Origin: Chromatiales bacterium
GTDB lineage: Bacteria > Pseudomonadota > Gammaproteobacteria > Chromatiales > Chromatiaceae
NCBI GenBank assembly: GCA_024762485.1
Contig: JANTHH010000080.1
Coordinates: 1-11,153 of the forward strand
Reading direction: 5' to 3'
DNA: 11,153 nt
Made by a program: the position numbers and the translations under genes. Shown in pieces: positions 1 to 5,828 of the stretch. Every line of letters begins with the position of its first letter. The stretch's first letter is position 1. Below the pieces are notes generated by a model. That model was not told the DNA's origin. It did not search any database and saw only the letters and a program-made list of their open reading frames with translations.

Positions 1-344
1 TCCTCCATCACCAGTTCGCCGATCTGGCGGGATGAGACCTCGCTCTCGCCGGATGACATCAGTCTGCGGGTGATGCGGTTGACCGCGGCATCGATGTCCT
101 CGGTTTTCACCGGCCGCTTCTCCAGCGCCCGGCGCATGCCCGCCGACAGCTTGTGGCCATCGAAGGCGACCCGCCGTCCATCGGACTTGATCACCCGCGG
201 CAGGCTCAGCTCCGCCGTCTCGTAAGTGGTGAAGCGTTCCTTGCAGGCCATGCATTCGCGACGCCGGCGCACCTGGTCGCCGTCACCGGAGAGACGCGAA
301 TCGATGACCTTGGTGTCCTGGGCTCCGCAGAAGGGACAGCGCAT
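1..344 (-). CDS. nrdR: Transcriptional repressor NrdR, 5' part (3' end beyond the window)
   Basis: NrdR is a zinc-finger/ATP-cone repressor that senses ATP/dATP and represses ribonucleotide reductase operons by binding NrdR boxes. Reading leftward from the ATG at 344 gives 114 codons without a stop before the window edge. The protein opens MRCPFCG and has the four zinc ligands C3, C6, C31 and C34, then FTTYE at about 38-42. The ATP-cone begins near residue 48 (LPRVIKSDGRR) and continues through the helical LSAGMRRALEKRPV segment. The family is usually about 150-160 aa, so roughly the last quarter is missing. It starts 6 nt after the glyA stop with no clear ribosome-binding site, which suggests translational coupling to glyA. 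glyA-nrdR is a common gammaproteobacterial pairing, often followed by riboflavin genes, but what follows lies outside the window. Confidence 0.96.
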   Translation of the reverse strand, partial: MRCPFCGAQDTKVIDSRLSGDGDQVRRRRECMACKERFTTYETAELSLPRVIKSDGRRVAFDGHKLSAGMRRALEKRPVKTEDIDAAVNRITRRLMSSGESEVSSRQIGELVME

Positions 345-350
345 GAAGGT

Positions 351-1607
351 TCAGTCGGCGTAGACCGGGAACCTGGCACAGACATCCATGACCTTGGCCC
401 TGACCTCATCGATCACGGCCTTGTCGCCGCGGGCATCGATGATGTCGCACATCCAGCCTGCGAGCTCACGGCACTCGCCCTCGCCGAAGCCGCGGGTGGT
501 GGCGGCAGGGGTGCCGACACGGATGCCCGAGGTGACGAAGGGCGACTGCGGGTCGTTCGGCACCGCGTTCATATTGACCGTGATGTTGGCACTGCCGAGC
601 CAGGCATCCACCTCTTTGCCGGTGAGCCCGGCCTCGATGAAGGACACCAGGAACAGGTGGTCCTTGGTGCCCTTGGAGACCACGTCGTAGCCGCGGGAGA
701 GGAACACCTCGGCCATGGTCTGGGCGTTGACGATGACCTGCTTCTGGTAATCCTTGAAAGCAGGCTCCATGGCCTCCTTGAAGGCCACGGCCTTGGCGGC
801 GATGACGTGCATCAGTGGCCCGCCCTGGGTGCCGGGGAACACCAGCGAGTTGAGCCTCTTCTCCAGGTCCGGGTTGGACTTGGCGAGGATCAGGCCGCCG
901 CGCGGTCCGCGCAGGGTCTTGTGCGTGGTGGTGGTGGTGACATCGGCGATCTGCACCGGGCTGGGATAGTGGCCCGCCGCCACCAGGCCGGCGACATGGG
1001 CCATGTCGACGAACAGGTAGGCACCGACCTCGTCGGCGATGGCGCGGAAACGGTGCCAGTCGACCACCTGGGAATAGGCGGAAAAACCGGCCACGATCAT
1101 CTTCGGCTTGTGCTCGCGTGCCAATGCCTCGACTTCCTGGTAGTCGATCTCACCGGTCGCGGCATCCAGCCCGTACTGCAGCGCGTTGTAGATCTTGCCG
1201 GAGAAGTTGGGCTTGGCGCCGTGGGTCAGGTGGCCGCCGTGGGCCAGGGCCATGCCGAGGATGGTGTCACCGGGTTGACACAGGGCCATGTAGACGGCGG
1301 CATTGGCCTGCGAACCGGAATGCGGCTGCACGTTGGCATAATCGGCACCGAACAACGCCTTGGCGCGATCAATGGCCAGCTGCTCGGCGATGTCCACATA
1401 CTCGCAACCACCATAATAACGTTTGCCTGGGTAGCCCTCGGCATACTTGTTGGTCAGCACACTGCCCTGTGCCTCCATGACGCGCGGACTGGTGTAGTTC
1501 TCCGAGGCGATCAACTCGATGTGTTCCTCCTGGCGACGTTCCTCGCCCTGGATCGCGTTGTAGAGCTCGTCATCGTAGCCCTCGAGGGTCATGGACTTCT
1601 TGAACAT
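351..1607 (-). CDS. glyA: Serine hydroxymethyltransferase
   Basis: This PLP-dependent cytosolic enzyme converts serine plus tetrahydrofolate to glycine plus 5,10-methylene-THF, the main one-carbon source. The 418-aa product compares with 417 aa in E. coli. Visible landmarks are EEHIELIASENY (27-38), the GKRYYGG and CEYVD block, the HGGHLTHG segment, DMAHVAGLVAAG, and TTTTTHKTLRGPRGG, whose lysine (about K230) forms the PLP Schiff base. SGIRVGTPA lies near the C-terminus. I chose the ATG at 1607 because it aligns with the E. coli start and has CCGGAG (1617-1622) 9 nt upstream; an in-frame TTG at 1628 would add seven unconserved residues. The gene lies downstream of the tRNA operon terminator, so it probably has its own promoter, and nrdR follows 6 nt after its stop. 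Its product feeds the FolD substrate pool. Confidence 0.98.
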   Translation of the reverse strand: MFKKSMTLEGYDDELYNAIQGEERRQEEHIELIASENYTSPRVMEAQGSVLTNKYAEGYPGKRYYGGCEYVDIAEQLAIDRAKALFGADYANVQPHSGSQANAAVYMALCQPGDTILGMALAHGGHLTHGAKPNFSGKIYNALQYGLDAATGEIDYQEVEALAREHKPKMIVAGFSAYSQVVDWHRFRAIADEVGAYLFVDMAHVAGLVAAGHYPSPVQIADVTTTTTHKTLRGPRGGLILAKSNPDLEKRLNSLVFPGTQGGPLMHVIAAKAVAFKEAMEPAFKDYQKQVIVNAQTMAEVFLSRGYDVVSKGTKDHLFLVSFIEAGLTGKEVDAWLGSANITVNMNAVPNDPQSPFVTSGIRVGTPAATTRGFGEGECRELAGWMCDIIDARGDKAVIDEVRAKVMDVCARFPVYAD

Positions 1608-1644
1608 GGCGGGATTCTCCGGCAGCAAATCGAAATCTGGCGCG

Positions 1645-1650
1645 ATTCTA
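1645..1650 (-). promoter_or_regulatory. Possible -10 element for glyA
   Basis: Read leftward, this hexamer is TAGAAT, one mismatch from TATAAT, placed between the tRNA terminator and the glyA start. No convincing -35 lies at 16-18 bp. Instead a small perfect inverted repeat, GCCCT-C-AGGGC (1661-1671), covers that position and could be an operator. Because the terminator at 1685-1724 should stop tRNA transcription, some promoter for glyA is expected in this 77-bp stretch. I saw no glycine riboswitch (the region is too short) and no PurR-like palindrome. Confidence 0.3.
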
Positions 1651-1684
1651 GCGCGAACTGGCCCTCAGGGCAGGCCCATCGGGA

Positions 1685-1724
1685 ACAAAAAAACCGCAGC
1701 GCCCCTGGGGGTCGACTGCGGTTT
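1685..1724 (-). terminator. Intrinsic terminator of the tRNA operon
   Basis: On the minus strand a perfect 9-bp stem (AAACCGCAG at 1716-1724, CTGCGGTTT at 1691-1699) closes a 16-nt loop and runs directly into an uninterrupted T tract of seven (1687-1693, partly within the stem). It lies 11 nt beyond the encoded CCA of tRNA-His and points leftward. This is the textbook form and position of a Rho-independent terminator for the tRNA transcript, and it separates that unit from glyA. Confidence 0.9.
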
Positions 1725-1734
1725 CCCTGGCTAT

Positions 1735-1811
1735 TGGGGTGGATGATGGGACTCGAACCCACGACGACCGGAATCACAATCCGGGGCTCTACCAACTGAG
1801 CTACACCCACC
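1735..1811 (-). tRNA. tRNA-His (anticodon GUG)
   Basis: This folds as a cloverleaf closely resembling E. coli hisR. The anticodon stem-loop CCGGATTGTGATTCCGG centres on GTG, the D arm is AGCTCAGTTGG, the T arm carries GGTTCGAGTC, and CCA is encoded (1735-1737). The extra 5' guanine specific to histidine tRNA (G-1, encoded at 1811) is present opposite C73, and this is the main recognition element for HisRS. One G-U pair occurs in the acceptor stem. It is the last gene of the tRNA operon, 39 nt after tRNA-Arg and just before the terminator. Confidence 0.98.
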
Positions 1812-1850
1812 ATTGACTGGTGATGTTCCGTGCTGGCCGCACCAATAATC

Positions 1851-1927
1851 TGGCGCGCCCGGCAGGACTCGAACCTGCAACCCTCGGCTTAGAAGGCCGA
1901 TGCTCTATCCGATTGAGCTACGGGCGC
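1851..1927 (-). tRNA. tRNA-Arg (anticodon UCU)
   Basis: This is a 77-nt cloverleaf similar to E. coli argU, with acceptor stem GCGCCCG/CGGGCGC, D arm AGCTCAATCGGATAGAGC, anticodon loop CTTCTAA with TCT at positions 34-36, and encoded CCA (1851-1853). It reads AGA/AGG, codons expected to be rare in a genome this GC-rich. An A follows the anticodon at position 37, where t6A would be made by the TsaBCDE system; TsaE is encoded further right in this window. It is the middle gene of the tRNA operon. Confidence 0.98.
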
Positions 1928-1937
1928 ATGTTCTATC

Positions 1938-1963
1938 AATTCTATGCGTTCGAACGCAGAATT
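1938..1963 (-). repeat. Paired-arm inverted repeat in the tRNA-Pro/tRNA-Arg spacer
   Basis: The 41-nt spacer contains two nested pairs of complementary arms: AATTCT (1938-1943) with AGAATT (1958-1963), and GCGTTC (1946-1951) with GAACGC (1952-1957), offset by a 2-nt AT bulge (1944-1945). The inner pair is a perfect palindrome. In the precursor RNA this would form a bulged hairpin closed by a UCGA tetraloop. A role in precursor processing between the two tRNAs is plausible but is inference. Confidence 0.55.
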
Positions 1964-1968
1964 TTAAC

Positions 1969-2045
1969 TGGTCGGGGTAGAGAGATTCGAACTCCCGACA
2001 TCCTGCTCCCAAAGCAGGCGCGCTACCAGACTGCGCTATACCCCG
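1969..2045 (-). tRNA. tRNA-Pro (anticodon UGG)
   Basis: This is a 77-nt cloverleaf resembling E. coli proM. The acceptor stem is CGGGGTA/TACCCCG, beginning with the C1-G72 pair typical of bacterial proline tRNA. The D arm is GCGCAGTCTGGTAGCGC, the anticodon loop TTTGGGA contains TGG, the T arm carries AGTTCGAATCT, and CCA is encoded (1969-1971). It is the first gene of the operon, 31 nt downstream of the -10 element. Confidence 0.98.
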
Positions 2046-2076
2046 AAACGCTCCCCGCCTCAGGCGAAGGAGGCGA

Positions 2077-2105
2077 ATAATACGCGCCCGCTGGCGGGTC
2101 GTCAA
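2077..2105 (-). promoter_or_regulatory. Promoter of the tRNA operon
   Basis: Read leftward, TTGACG (2100-2105) and TATTAT (2077-2082) are separated by exactly 17 bp, each one mismatch from the sigma-70 consensus. It is the strongest promoter-like sequence in the window and sits where the Pro-Arg-His unit needs one. The bases just downstream of the -10 are GC-rich (TCGCCTCC), as in stringently controlled stable-RNA promoters; stringent control is an inference from that. Confidence 0.8.
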
Positions 2106-2115
2106 TCAACTATGA

Positions 2116-2131
2116 GCGCGTCCCGACGCGC
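2116..2131. repeat. GC-rich inverted repeat upstream of folD
   Basis: The sequence GCGCGTCCCGACGCGC consists of perfect 7-bp arms around a 2-nt centre. It lies in the 134-bp region between the diverging tRNA operon and folD, 10 bp upstream of the tRNA -35 and just before a TATCAT (2134-2139) that could be a folD -10. It may be an operator or a leader hairpin. No T tract follows, so it is not a terminator. The function is unknown. Confidence 0.4.
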
Positions 2132-2179
2132 GGTATCATGCCCGCTTTTCCCATCCCAGGACAGGCTCCAAGGGCGAAC

Positions 2180-3037
2180 ATGAGTGCACAGATACTGGAC
2201 GGCAAGGCCATTTCCGCAGACATCCGCACACAGGTGAAAAACCGTGTCGACGAACTCAGGCAGGCCGGTCATCGCGCCCCGGGGCTGGTCGTCGTGCTGG
2301 TGGGTGAAAACCCCGCCTCGCAGGTCTATGTGCGCAACAAGCGCAACGCCTGCGAACAGGTCGGCTTCCATTCCGAACTCATCGAGATGTCCGCGGACAC
2401 CAGCCAGGCCAGGTTGCTCGACCTGATCGACGAGTTGAACATGCGCGATGACGTGGACGGCATCCTGGTGCAGCTGCCGCTGCCGCCGCAGATCGACGAG
2501 GAGACGGTCACCGAGCGCATCCTGCCCACCAAGGACGTCGACGGATTCCACCCCTACAATGTCGGCCGGCTCGCCCTGCGCATGCCGCTGCTGCGCCCGT
2601 GCACCCCCAAGGGCGTGATGACCATGCTCTCCCGCACCGGTGTGGACCTGGTGGGCAAGGATGCGGTGATCATCGGCCAGTCGAACATCGTCGGCCGGCC
2701 GATGGCCCTCGAGCTGCTGATGGCCCGCTGCACCATCACTGTCTGCCACAGCAAGACCCGCGACCTGGAAGACAAGGTGCGCAACGCCGACATCGTGGTC
2801 GCCGCGGTGGGGGTGCCGCGCTTCGTCAAGGGGGACTGGATCAAGCCCGGCGCAATTGTGATCGACGTGGGCATCAACCGACTGGAAGACGGCACCCTGT
2901 GCGGGGACGTGGACTACGAAGGCTGTGCCGCAAAGGCCGACTGGATCACCCCGGTACCCGGCGGTGTCGGGCCGATGACCGTGGCCACGTTGCTGGAGAA
3001 CACGCTGCAGGCGGCGCAACTGCACGCGGCGGACTGA
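2180..3037 (+). CDS. folD: Bifunctional methylene-THF dehydrogenase / methenyl-THF cyclohydrolase
   Basis: FolD is a cytosolic homodimer that oxidises 5,10-methylene-THF with NADP+ and hydrolyses the methenyl intermediate to 10-formyl-THF for purine synthesis and Met-tRNAi formylation. The 285-aa product compares with 288 aa in E. coli. The active-site residues are at the E. coli positions: K54 in YVRNKRNAC, Q98 in VQLPLP, and D121 in KDVDGFHP. The NADP-binding loop GQSNIVG is at 166-172 and the C-terminal PVPGGVGPMT is at 258-267. I chose the ATG at 2180 because MSAQILDGK aligns with the family N-terminus; an in-frame ATG at 2138 would add 14 unconserved residues. The ribosome-binding site is weak (AAGGG, 2170-2174). 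It uses the product of glyA, diverges from the tRNA operon, and converges on hflX with no visible terminator. Confidence 0.98.
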   Translation: MSAQILDGKAISADIRTQVKNRVDELRQAGHRAPGLVVVLVGENPASQVYVRNKRNACEQVGFHSELIEMSADTSQARLLDLIDELNMRDDVDGILVQLPLPPQIDEETVTERILPTKDVDGFHPYNVGRLALRMPLLRPCTPKGVMTMLSRTGVDLVGKDAVIIGQSNIVGRPMALELLMARCTITVCHSKTRDLEDKVRNADIVVAAVGVPRFVKGDWIKPGAIVIDVGINRLEDGTLCGDVDYEGCAAKADWITPVPGGVGPMTVATLLENTLQAAQLHAAD

Positions 3038-3067
3038 CATACCCCGCATGCCCGGACCGCGCGGCCC

Positions 3068-4372
3068 CTACCAGTCATCTCCACCCGGCAGGTCCGCCAG
3101 CAGCTCGGCTAGGCGCGGCTCCTGCTTGCGCAGCTGCTGGTATTCACGCCGCGTCAGCACCACCTCCAGGCGCCAGCCACCCTCTTCGGTGACCGTCTCG
3201 TTCACCACCTTGCCCTCGGCATAGAGCAAGGCATGGAGTCGGCCCTCGGCGGGAGAGAGGGTGATCTCACGCCGGAATACCTCGATGTGGAAGTAGTCTG
3301 CCAGCGCTTCGAGCAACAGCTCGCAACCCTCGCCGGTACTGGCCGATAGCCAGACACGTGTCACCTGTCCCGCTTCATCACGCTCGACCTTTGGCGCGGC
3401 ACCTTCGATCAGATCGATCTTGTTGTAGACCTCGATGCGCGGCAGCTCGCCTGCGCCGATCTGACTCAGCACGTCCTCTACCTCGGCAATATTCTCCGCC
3501 CGCCGGTGGCTGGCGGCATCCACCACGTGCAGCAGCATGTCGGCCTCCACGGTCTCCTGCAGGGTCGACTTGAATGCGGCCACCAGCTCGTGGGGCAGCC
3601 TGGAGATGAAACCCACGGTGTCAGCTAGGATCAGGTGGCTGCCGTCGGGCAGTTCGGCACGCCGCAGCGTCGGGTCCAGGGTCGCGAACAGCTGGTCCCT
3701 GGCATACACGTGGGCGGCGGTCAGACGGTTGAACAGGGTCGACTTCCCGGCATTGGTGTAGCCGACCAGGGAGACGGTGGGCACCTCGGCGCGGTGGCGG
3801 GCCCGACGCCCCTGTTCGCGCTGGCTGTCTACCCTCGCCAGGCGGCGGCGAATCTGGTCGATGCGATTGTTGAGCAGCCGCCGGTCCGTCTCCAGCTGGG
3901 TCTCGCCGGGTCCGCGCAGACCGATGCCACCCTTCTGCCGCTCCAGGTGGGTCCAGCCACGCACCAGGCGGGTGGAGAGATGGCGCAGCTGGGCCAGTTC
4001 CACCTGCAGCTTGCCCTCGAAGGAACGGGCCCGCTGCGCGAAGATGTCGAGGATCAGGCCGGTGCGGTCGAGCACCCGGCACTGGAACAGCGCCTCCAGG
4101 TTGCGCTCCTGGCTGGGGCTCAGTTCATTGTCGAAGATCACCAGGTCGATCTCCTCGCTCTCCACCAGCCCTCGCAGTTCCTCCGCCTTGCCCCGCCCGA
4201 CGAACAGGCCGGGGTCCGGTGAGCGCCGACTCAGGGTCTCCAGGCGAATGATCTGGGCACCCGCCGAGCGCGCGAGTTCGCTGAATTCGCTCAATTCGTC
4301 GGGGTCGGCCGGACCCTGGGTGTTGACGTGCACCAGTAGCGCCCGTTCACCGGCTTGTGGACGTTCAAACAT
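3068..4372 (-). CDS. hflX: Ribosome-associated GTPase HflX
   Basis: HflX binds the 50S subunit and splits stalled or stress-arrested 70S ribosomes. The 434-aa product compares with 426 aa in E. coli. The N-terminal HflX domain includes LFVGRGKAEEL (56-66) and FDNELSPSQERNLE (80-93), followed by the long helical segment VELAQLRHLSTRLVRGWTHL (124-143) and GGIGLRGPGETQLE (148-161). The G domain follows: G1 GYTNAGKST (204-212), G2 region ATLDPT (230-235), G3 DTVGF (251-255) and G4 NKID (317-320). The ATG at 4372 is fixed by an in-frame TAG 12 nt upstream and matches the family MFER start; no Shine-Dalgarno is visible. hfq lies 119 bp upstream as usual, but hflK and hflC do not follow, since folD converges here instead. 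The hairpin at 4435-4471 probably lowers its transcription relative to hfq. Confidence 0.98.
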   Translation of the reverse strand: MFERPQAGERALLVHVNTQGPADPDELSEFSELARSAGAQIIRLETLSRRSPDPGLFVGRGKAEELRGLVESEEIDLVIFDNELSPSQERNLEALFQCRVLDRTGLILDIFAQRARSFEGKLQVELAQLRHLSTRLVRGWTHLERQKGGIGLRGPGETQLETDRRLLNNRIDQIRRRLARVDSQREQGRRARHRAEVPTVSLVGYTNAGKSTLFNRLTAAHVYARDQLFATLDPTLRRAELPDGSHLILADTVGFISRLPHELVAAFKSTLQETVEADMLLHVVDAASHRRAENIAEVEDVLSQIGAGELPRIEVYNKIDLIEGAAPKVERDEAGQVTRVWLSASTGEGCELLLEALADYFHIEVFRREITLSPAEGRLHALLYAEGKVVNETVTEEGGWRLEVVLTRREYQQLRKQEPRLAELLADLPGGDDW

Positions 4373-4413
4373 CGCTGGTAACTATCTGATGCATCCGGTG
4401 TGAATGGTTTGCA

Positions 4414-4425
4414 GGGGCGCGCCCC
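4414..4425. repeat. 12-bp perfect palindrome in the hflX leader
   Basis: GGGGCGCGCCCC lies between the hfq-hflX hairpin and the hflX start. It could be a second RNA hairpin or a protein-binding site; nothing in the sequence decides this. No T tract follows on either strand. Confidence 0.4.
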
Positions 4426-4434
4426 CAGGAAGGC

Positions 4435-4471
4435 AAAAGGTCCGGCTGGAAAACCACCAGCCGGACCTCTT
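4435..4471 (-). terminator. Probable hfq terminator/attenuator before hflX
   Basis: On the minus strand a perfect 12-bp stem (AGGTCCGGCTGG at 4457-4468, CCAGCCGGACCT at 4438-4449) closes a 7-nt loop. The stem is extended by a G-U and two A-U pairs into the flanking bases. It runs into four T residues before GCC. The stem is very stable, but the T tract is short, so it may be a leaky terminator letting a fraction of transcripts reach hflX. It starts about 20 nt after the hfq stop. Confidence 0.65.
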
Positions 4472-4491
4472 AAATTACGGCAACAGGCAGG

Positions 4492-4749
4492 TCAGGCGTT
4501 ACCGGGCGGGGTCTCGCCTTCTTCACCATGGGGTTGCTGTACACGCACGTTGCGTGATGGCACCACCGTGGAGATTGCATGCTTGTAGACCATCTGGCTG
4601 ACACTGTTCTTCAGCAGGACCACGAACTGGTCGAAGGATTCGACGGTGCCCTGCAACTTGATACCGTTGACCAGGAAGATGGAGACCGGCACGCGCTCCT
4701 TGCGCAGGGTATTGAGAAAAGGGTCTTGAAGACTCTGCCCCTTTGACAT
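4492..4749 (-). CDS. hfq: RNA chaperone Hfq
   Basis: Hfq is a hexameric Sm-like protein that promotes pairing of small RNAs with mRNAs. The 85-aa product has a core nearly identical to E. coli Hfq. Proximal-face residues Q8 and D9 are in QSLQDPF, F42 is in FDQFVVLL, and K56-H57 are in YKHAISTVVPSR. The lateral rim is R16, K17, R19, with K17 where E. coli has R. The C-terminal tail is short (about 20 aa after VPSR) and acidic, ending PGNA like the 82-aa Pseudomonas form rather than the 102-aa E. coli form. The start at 4749 has a perfect AAGGAG (4758-4763) 8 nt upstream, the best ribosome-binding site in the window. It follows miaA by 140 bp, a gap holding a candidate promoter and possible autoregulatory leader elements. 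Confidence 0.98.
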   Translation of the reverse strand: MSKGQSLQDPFLNTLRKERVPVSIFLVNGIKLQGTVESFDQFVVLLKNSVSQMVYKHAISTVVPSRNVRVQQPHGEEGETPPGNA

Positions 4750-4783
4750 TTCTTATGCTCCTTAAGCCATTTGTAATTCGAGT

Positions 4784-4814
4784 GCGGTAAAAAAACGACC
4801 GCCAAATTTTTGCT
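4784..4814 (-). promoter_or_regulatory. Possible Hfq autoregulatory elements in the hfq leader
   Basis: In the leader RNA a small hairpin (GCGGT at 4798-4802 with ACCGC at 4784-4788) presents a run of seven U in its loop, the ligand type of the Hfq proximal face. Just upstream, AGCAAAAAT (4806-4814) reads as three ARN triplets, the ligand type of the distal face. Hfq of E. coli is known to repress its own mRNA through 5'-leader sites; that these are the sites here is inference. Confidence 0.35.
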
Positions 4815-4844
4815 ACTGCCAAGTCTTTCGGGTGGACGAATTAA

Positions 4845-4853
4845 ACTATAGCA
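4845..4853 (-). promoter_or_regulatory. Extended -10 promoter candidate for hfq
   Basis: Read leftward this is TGCTATAGT: an extended -10 (TGn) followed by TATAGT, one mismatch from TATAAT. No good -35 is present, which extended -10 promoters can tolerate. Transcription from here would give a leader of about 90 nt and allow hfq to be expressed independently of the miaA-mutL transcript. Confidence 0.5.
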
Positions 4854-4889
4854 CAGCACCCAATCCCGGGATTCGGCTCAGTTCGTGCA

Positions 4890-5828
4890 CTATGTCAGGA
4901 ATTTCATCGCTTGTTCGATAACATCGCCGCCTTCGTCCAGCCAATGGCAGTCCGCTTCCGATCGCAGCCAGGTCATCTGCCGCTTGGCCAGTTGCCGAGT
5001 GGCAGTGATGCCCTTCGATACCATTTCATCGTGGCTGTAGTGTCCTTCGATATACCCCAGCAGCTGGCGGTAACCGACCGCACGCATCGCGGGCAGGTCC
5101 GCACTCAGATCGCCCCGCGACCAGAGGTTACGCACCTCCGCCTCGAAGCCCTGTTCCAGCATCTGCAGGAAGCGTCGGGCAATCCGCTCGCGCAGGATTT
5201 CGCGGCTCGCCGGGGCGCGAACCAGTTTGATTGCCCGGTAGGGGAATGCCTGGCGCCCGGCCGCTTGTGACTGCAGCTCACTGAGCGGCGTCCCTGTCAG
5301 CTCCCACACCTCGAGTGCCCGCAGTGTGCGCTGGGGATCGTTTGGATGGATGCGGGCTGCCGACGCCGGGTCGACCTCACCCAGCCGCCGGTGCAACGCG
5401 GCCAGCCCGGACCCGGCCATCTCCTTCTCCAGGCGCTTGCGCAGCAACGGATCCGCTGCCGGCATCTGCGCCAGTCCCTGCTGCAGGGCCCGGAAATAGA
5501 GCATGGTGCCGCCGACCAGCAAGGGGATGCGCCCGGCAGCGGTGATCTCGCCCATCTCCCGCAGTGCATCGTCACGGAAGCGGGCCGCCGAGTAGCTCTC
5601 CGTCGGATCGCAGATATCGATGAGCCGGTGAGGCGCCCGCGCCAGGGTATCGGCGTCGGGCTTGGCGGTGCCGATGTCCATGCCGCGGTAGACCAGCGCC
5701 GAATCGACGCTGACCAGCTCCACCGGCAGTCGCGCGGCCAGCTCCACCGCCAGCTCGGTCTTGCCCGAGGCGGTGGGACCCATCAGCAGGATGGCCGGTG
5801 GCAGATCCGTGGCGGACGACATTGGCAT
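4890..5828 (-). CDS. miaA: tRNA dimethylallyltransferase
   Basis: MiaA transfers the dimethylallyl group of DMAPP to N6 of A37 in tRNAs reading UNN codons (i6A, the precursor of ms2i6A). The 312-aa product compares with 316 aa in E. coli. The P-loop GPTASGKT is at 17-24, followed by DSALVYRGMDIGTAKP (42-57), which carries the catalytic aspartate and the tRNA/DMAPP-binding residues. LLVGGTMLYFRAL is at 103-115, and the A37-binding and insertion domain follows (DPQRTLRALEVWELTGTPLS). MRAVGYRQLLGYIEG and the C-terminal TRQLAKRQMTWLR are also family hallmarks. The start at 5828 overlaps the mutL stop by one base (TGATG), indicating translational coupling. An alternative ATG at 5822 would give 310 aa. 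The longer in-frame extension upstream lies inside mutL and is not family-like. Confidence 0.97.
   Translation of the reverse strand: MPMSSATDLPPAILLMGPTASGKTELAVELAARLPVELVSVDSALVYRGMDIGTAKPDADTLARAPHRLIDICDPTESYSAARFRDDALREMGEITAAGRIPLLVGGTMLYFRALQQGLAQMPAADPLLRKRLEKEMAGSGLAALHRRLGEVDPASAARIHPNDPQRTLRALEVWELTGTPLSELQSQAAGRQAFPYRAIKLVRAPASREILRERIARRFLQMLEQGFEAEVRNLWSRGDLSADLPAMRAVGYRQLLGYIEGHYSHDEMVSKGITATRQLAKRQMTWLRSEADCHWLDEGGDVIEQAMKFLT

Noticed and set aside
1608..1684. Possible glycine riboswitch or PurR site before glyA
   Set aside because: Only 77 bp separate the start codon from the tRNA terminator, too short for a glycine riboswitch, and no PurR-like palindrome is present.
153..1799. 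A 548-codon open frame on the plus strand opposite glyA
   Set aside because: It runs antisense through the fully conserved glyA and on through the terminator and tRNA-His. Its protein is low in lysine and rich in Gly, Leu, His and Asp, with no recognisable family: a shadow of GC-rich codon use.
2102..3049. A 315-codon minus-strand open frame covering folD
   Set aside because: FolD on the plus strand has every catalytic residue at the expected position. The antisense product is His/Gln/Val-rich and matches nothing I know.
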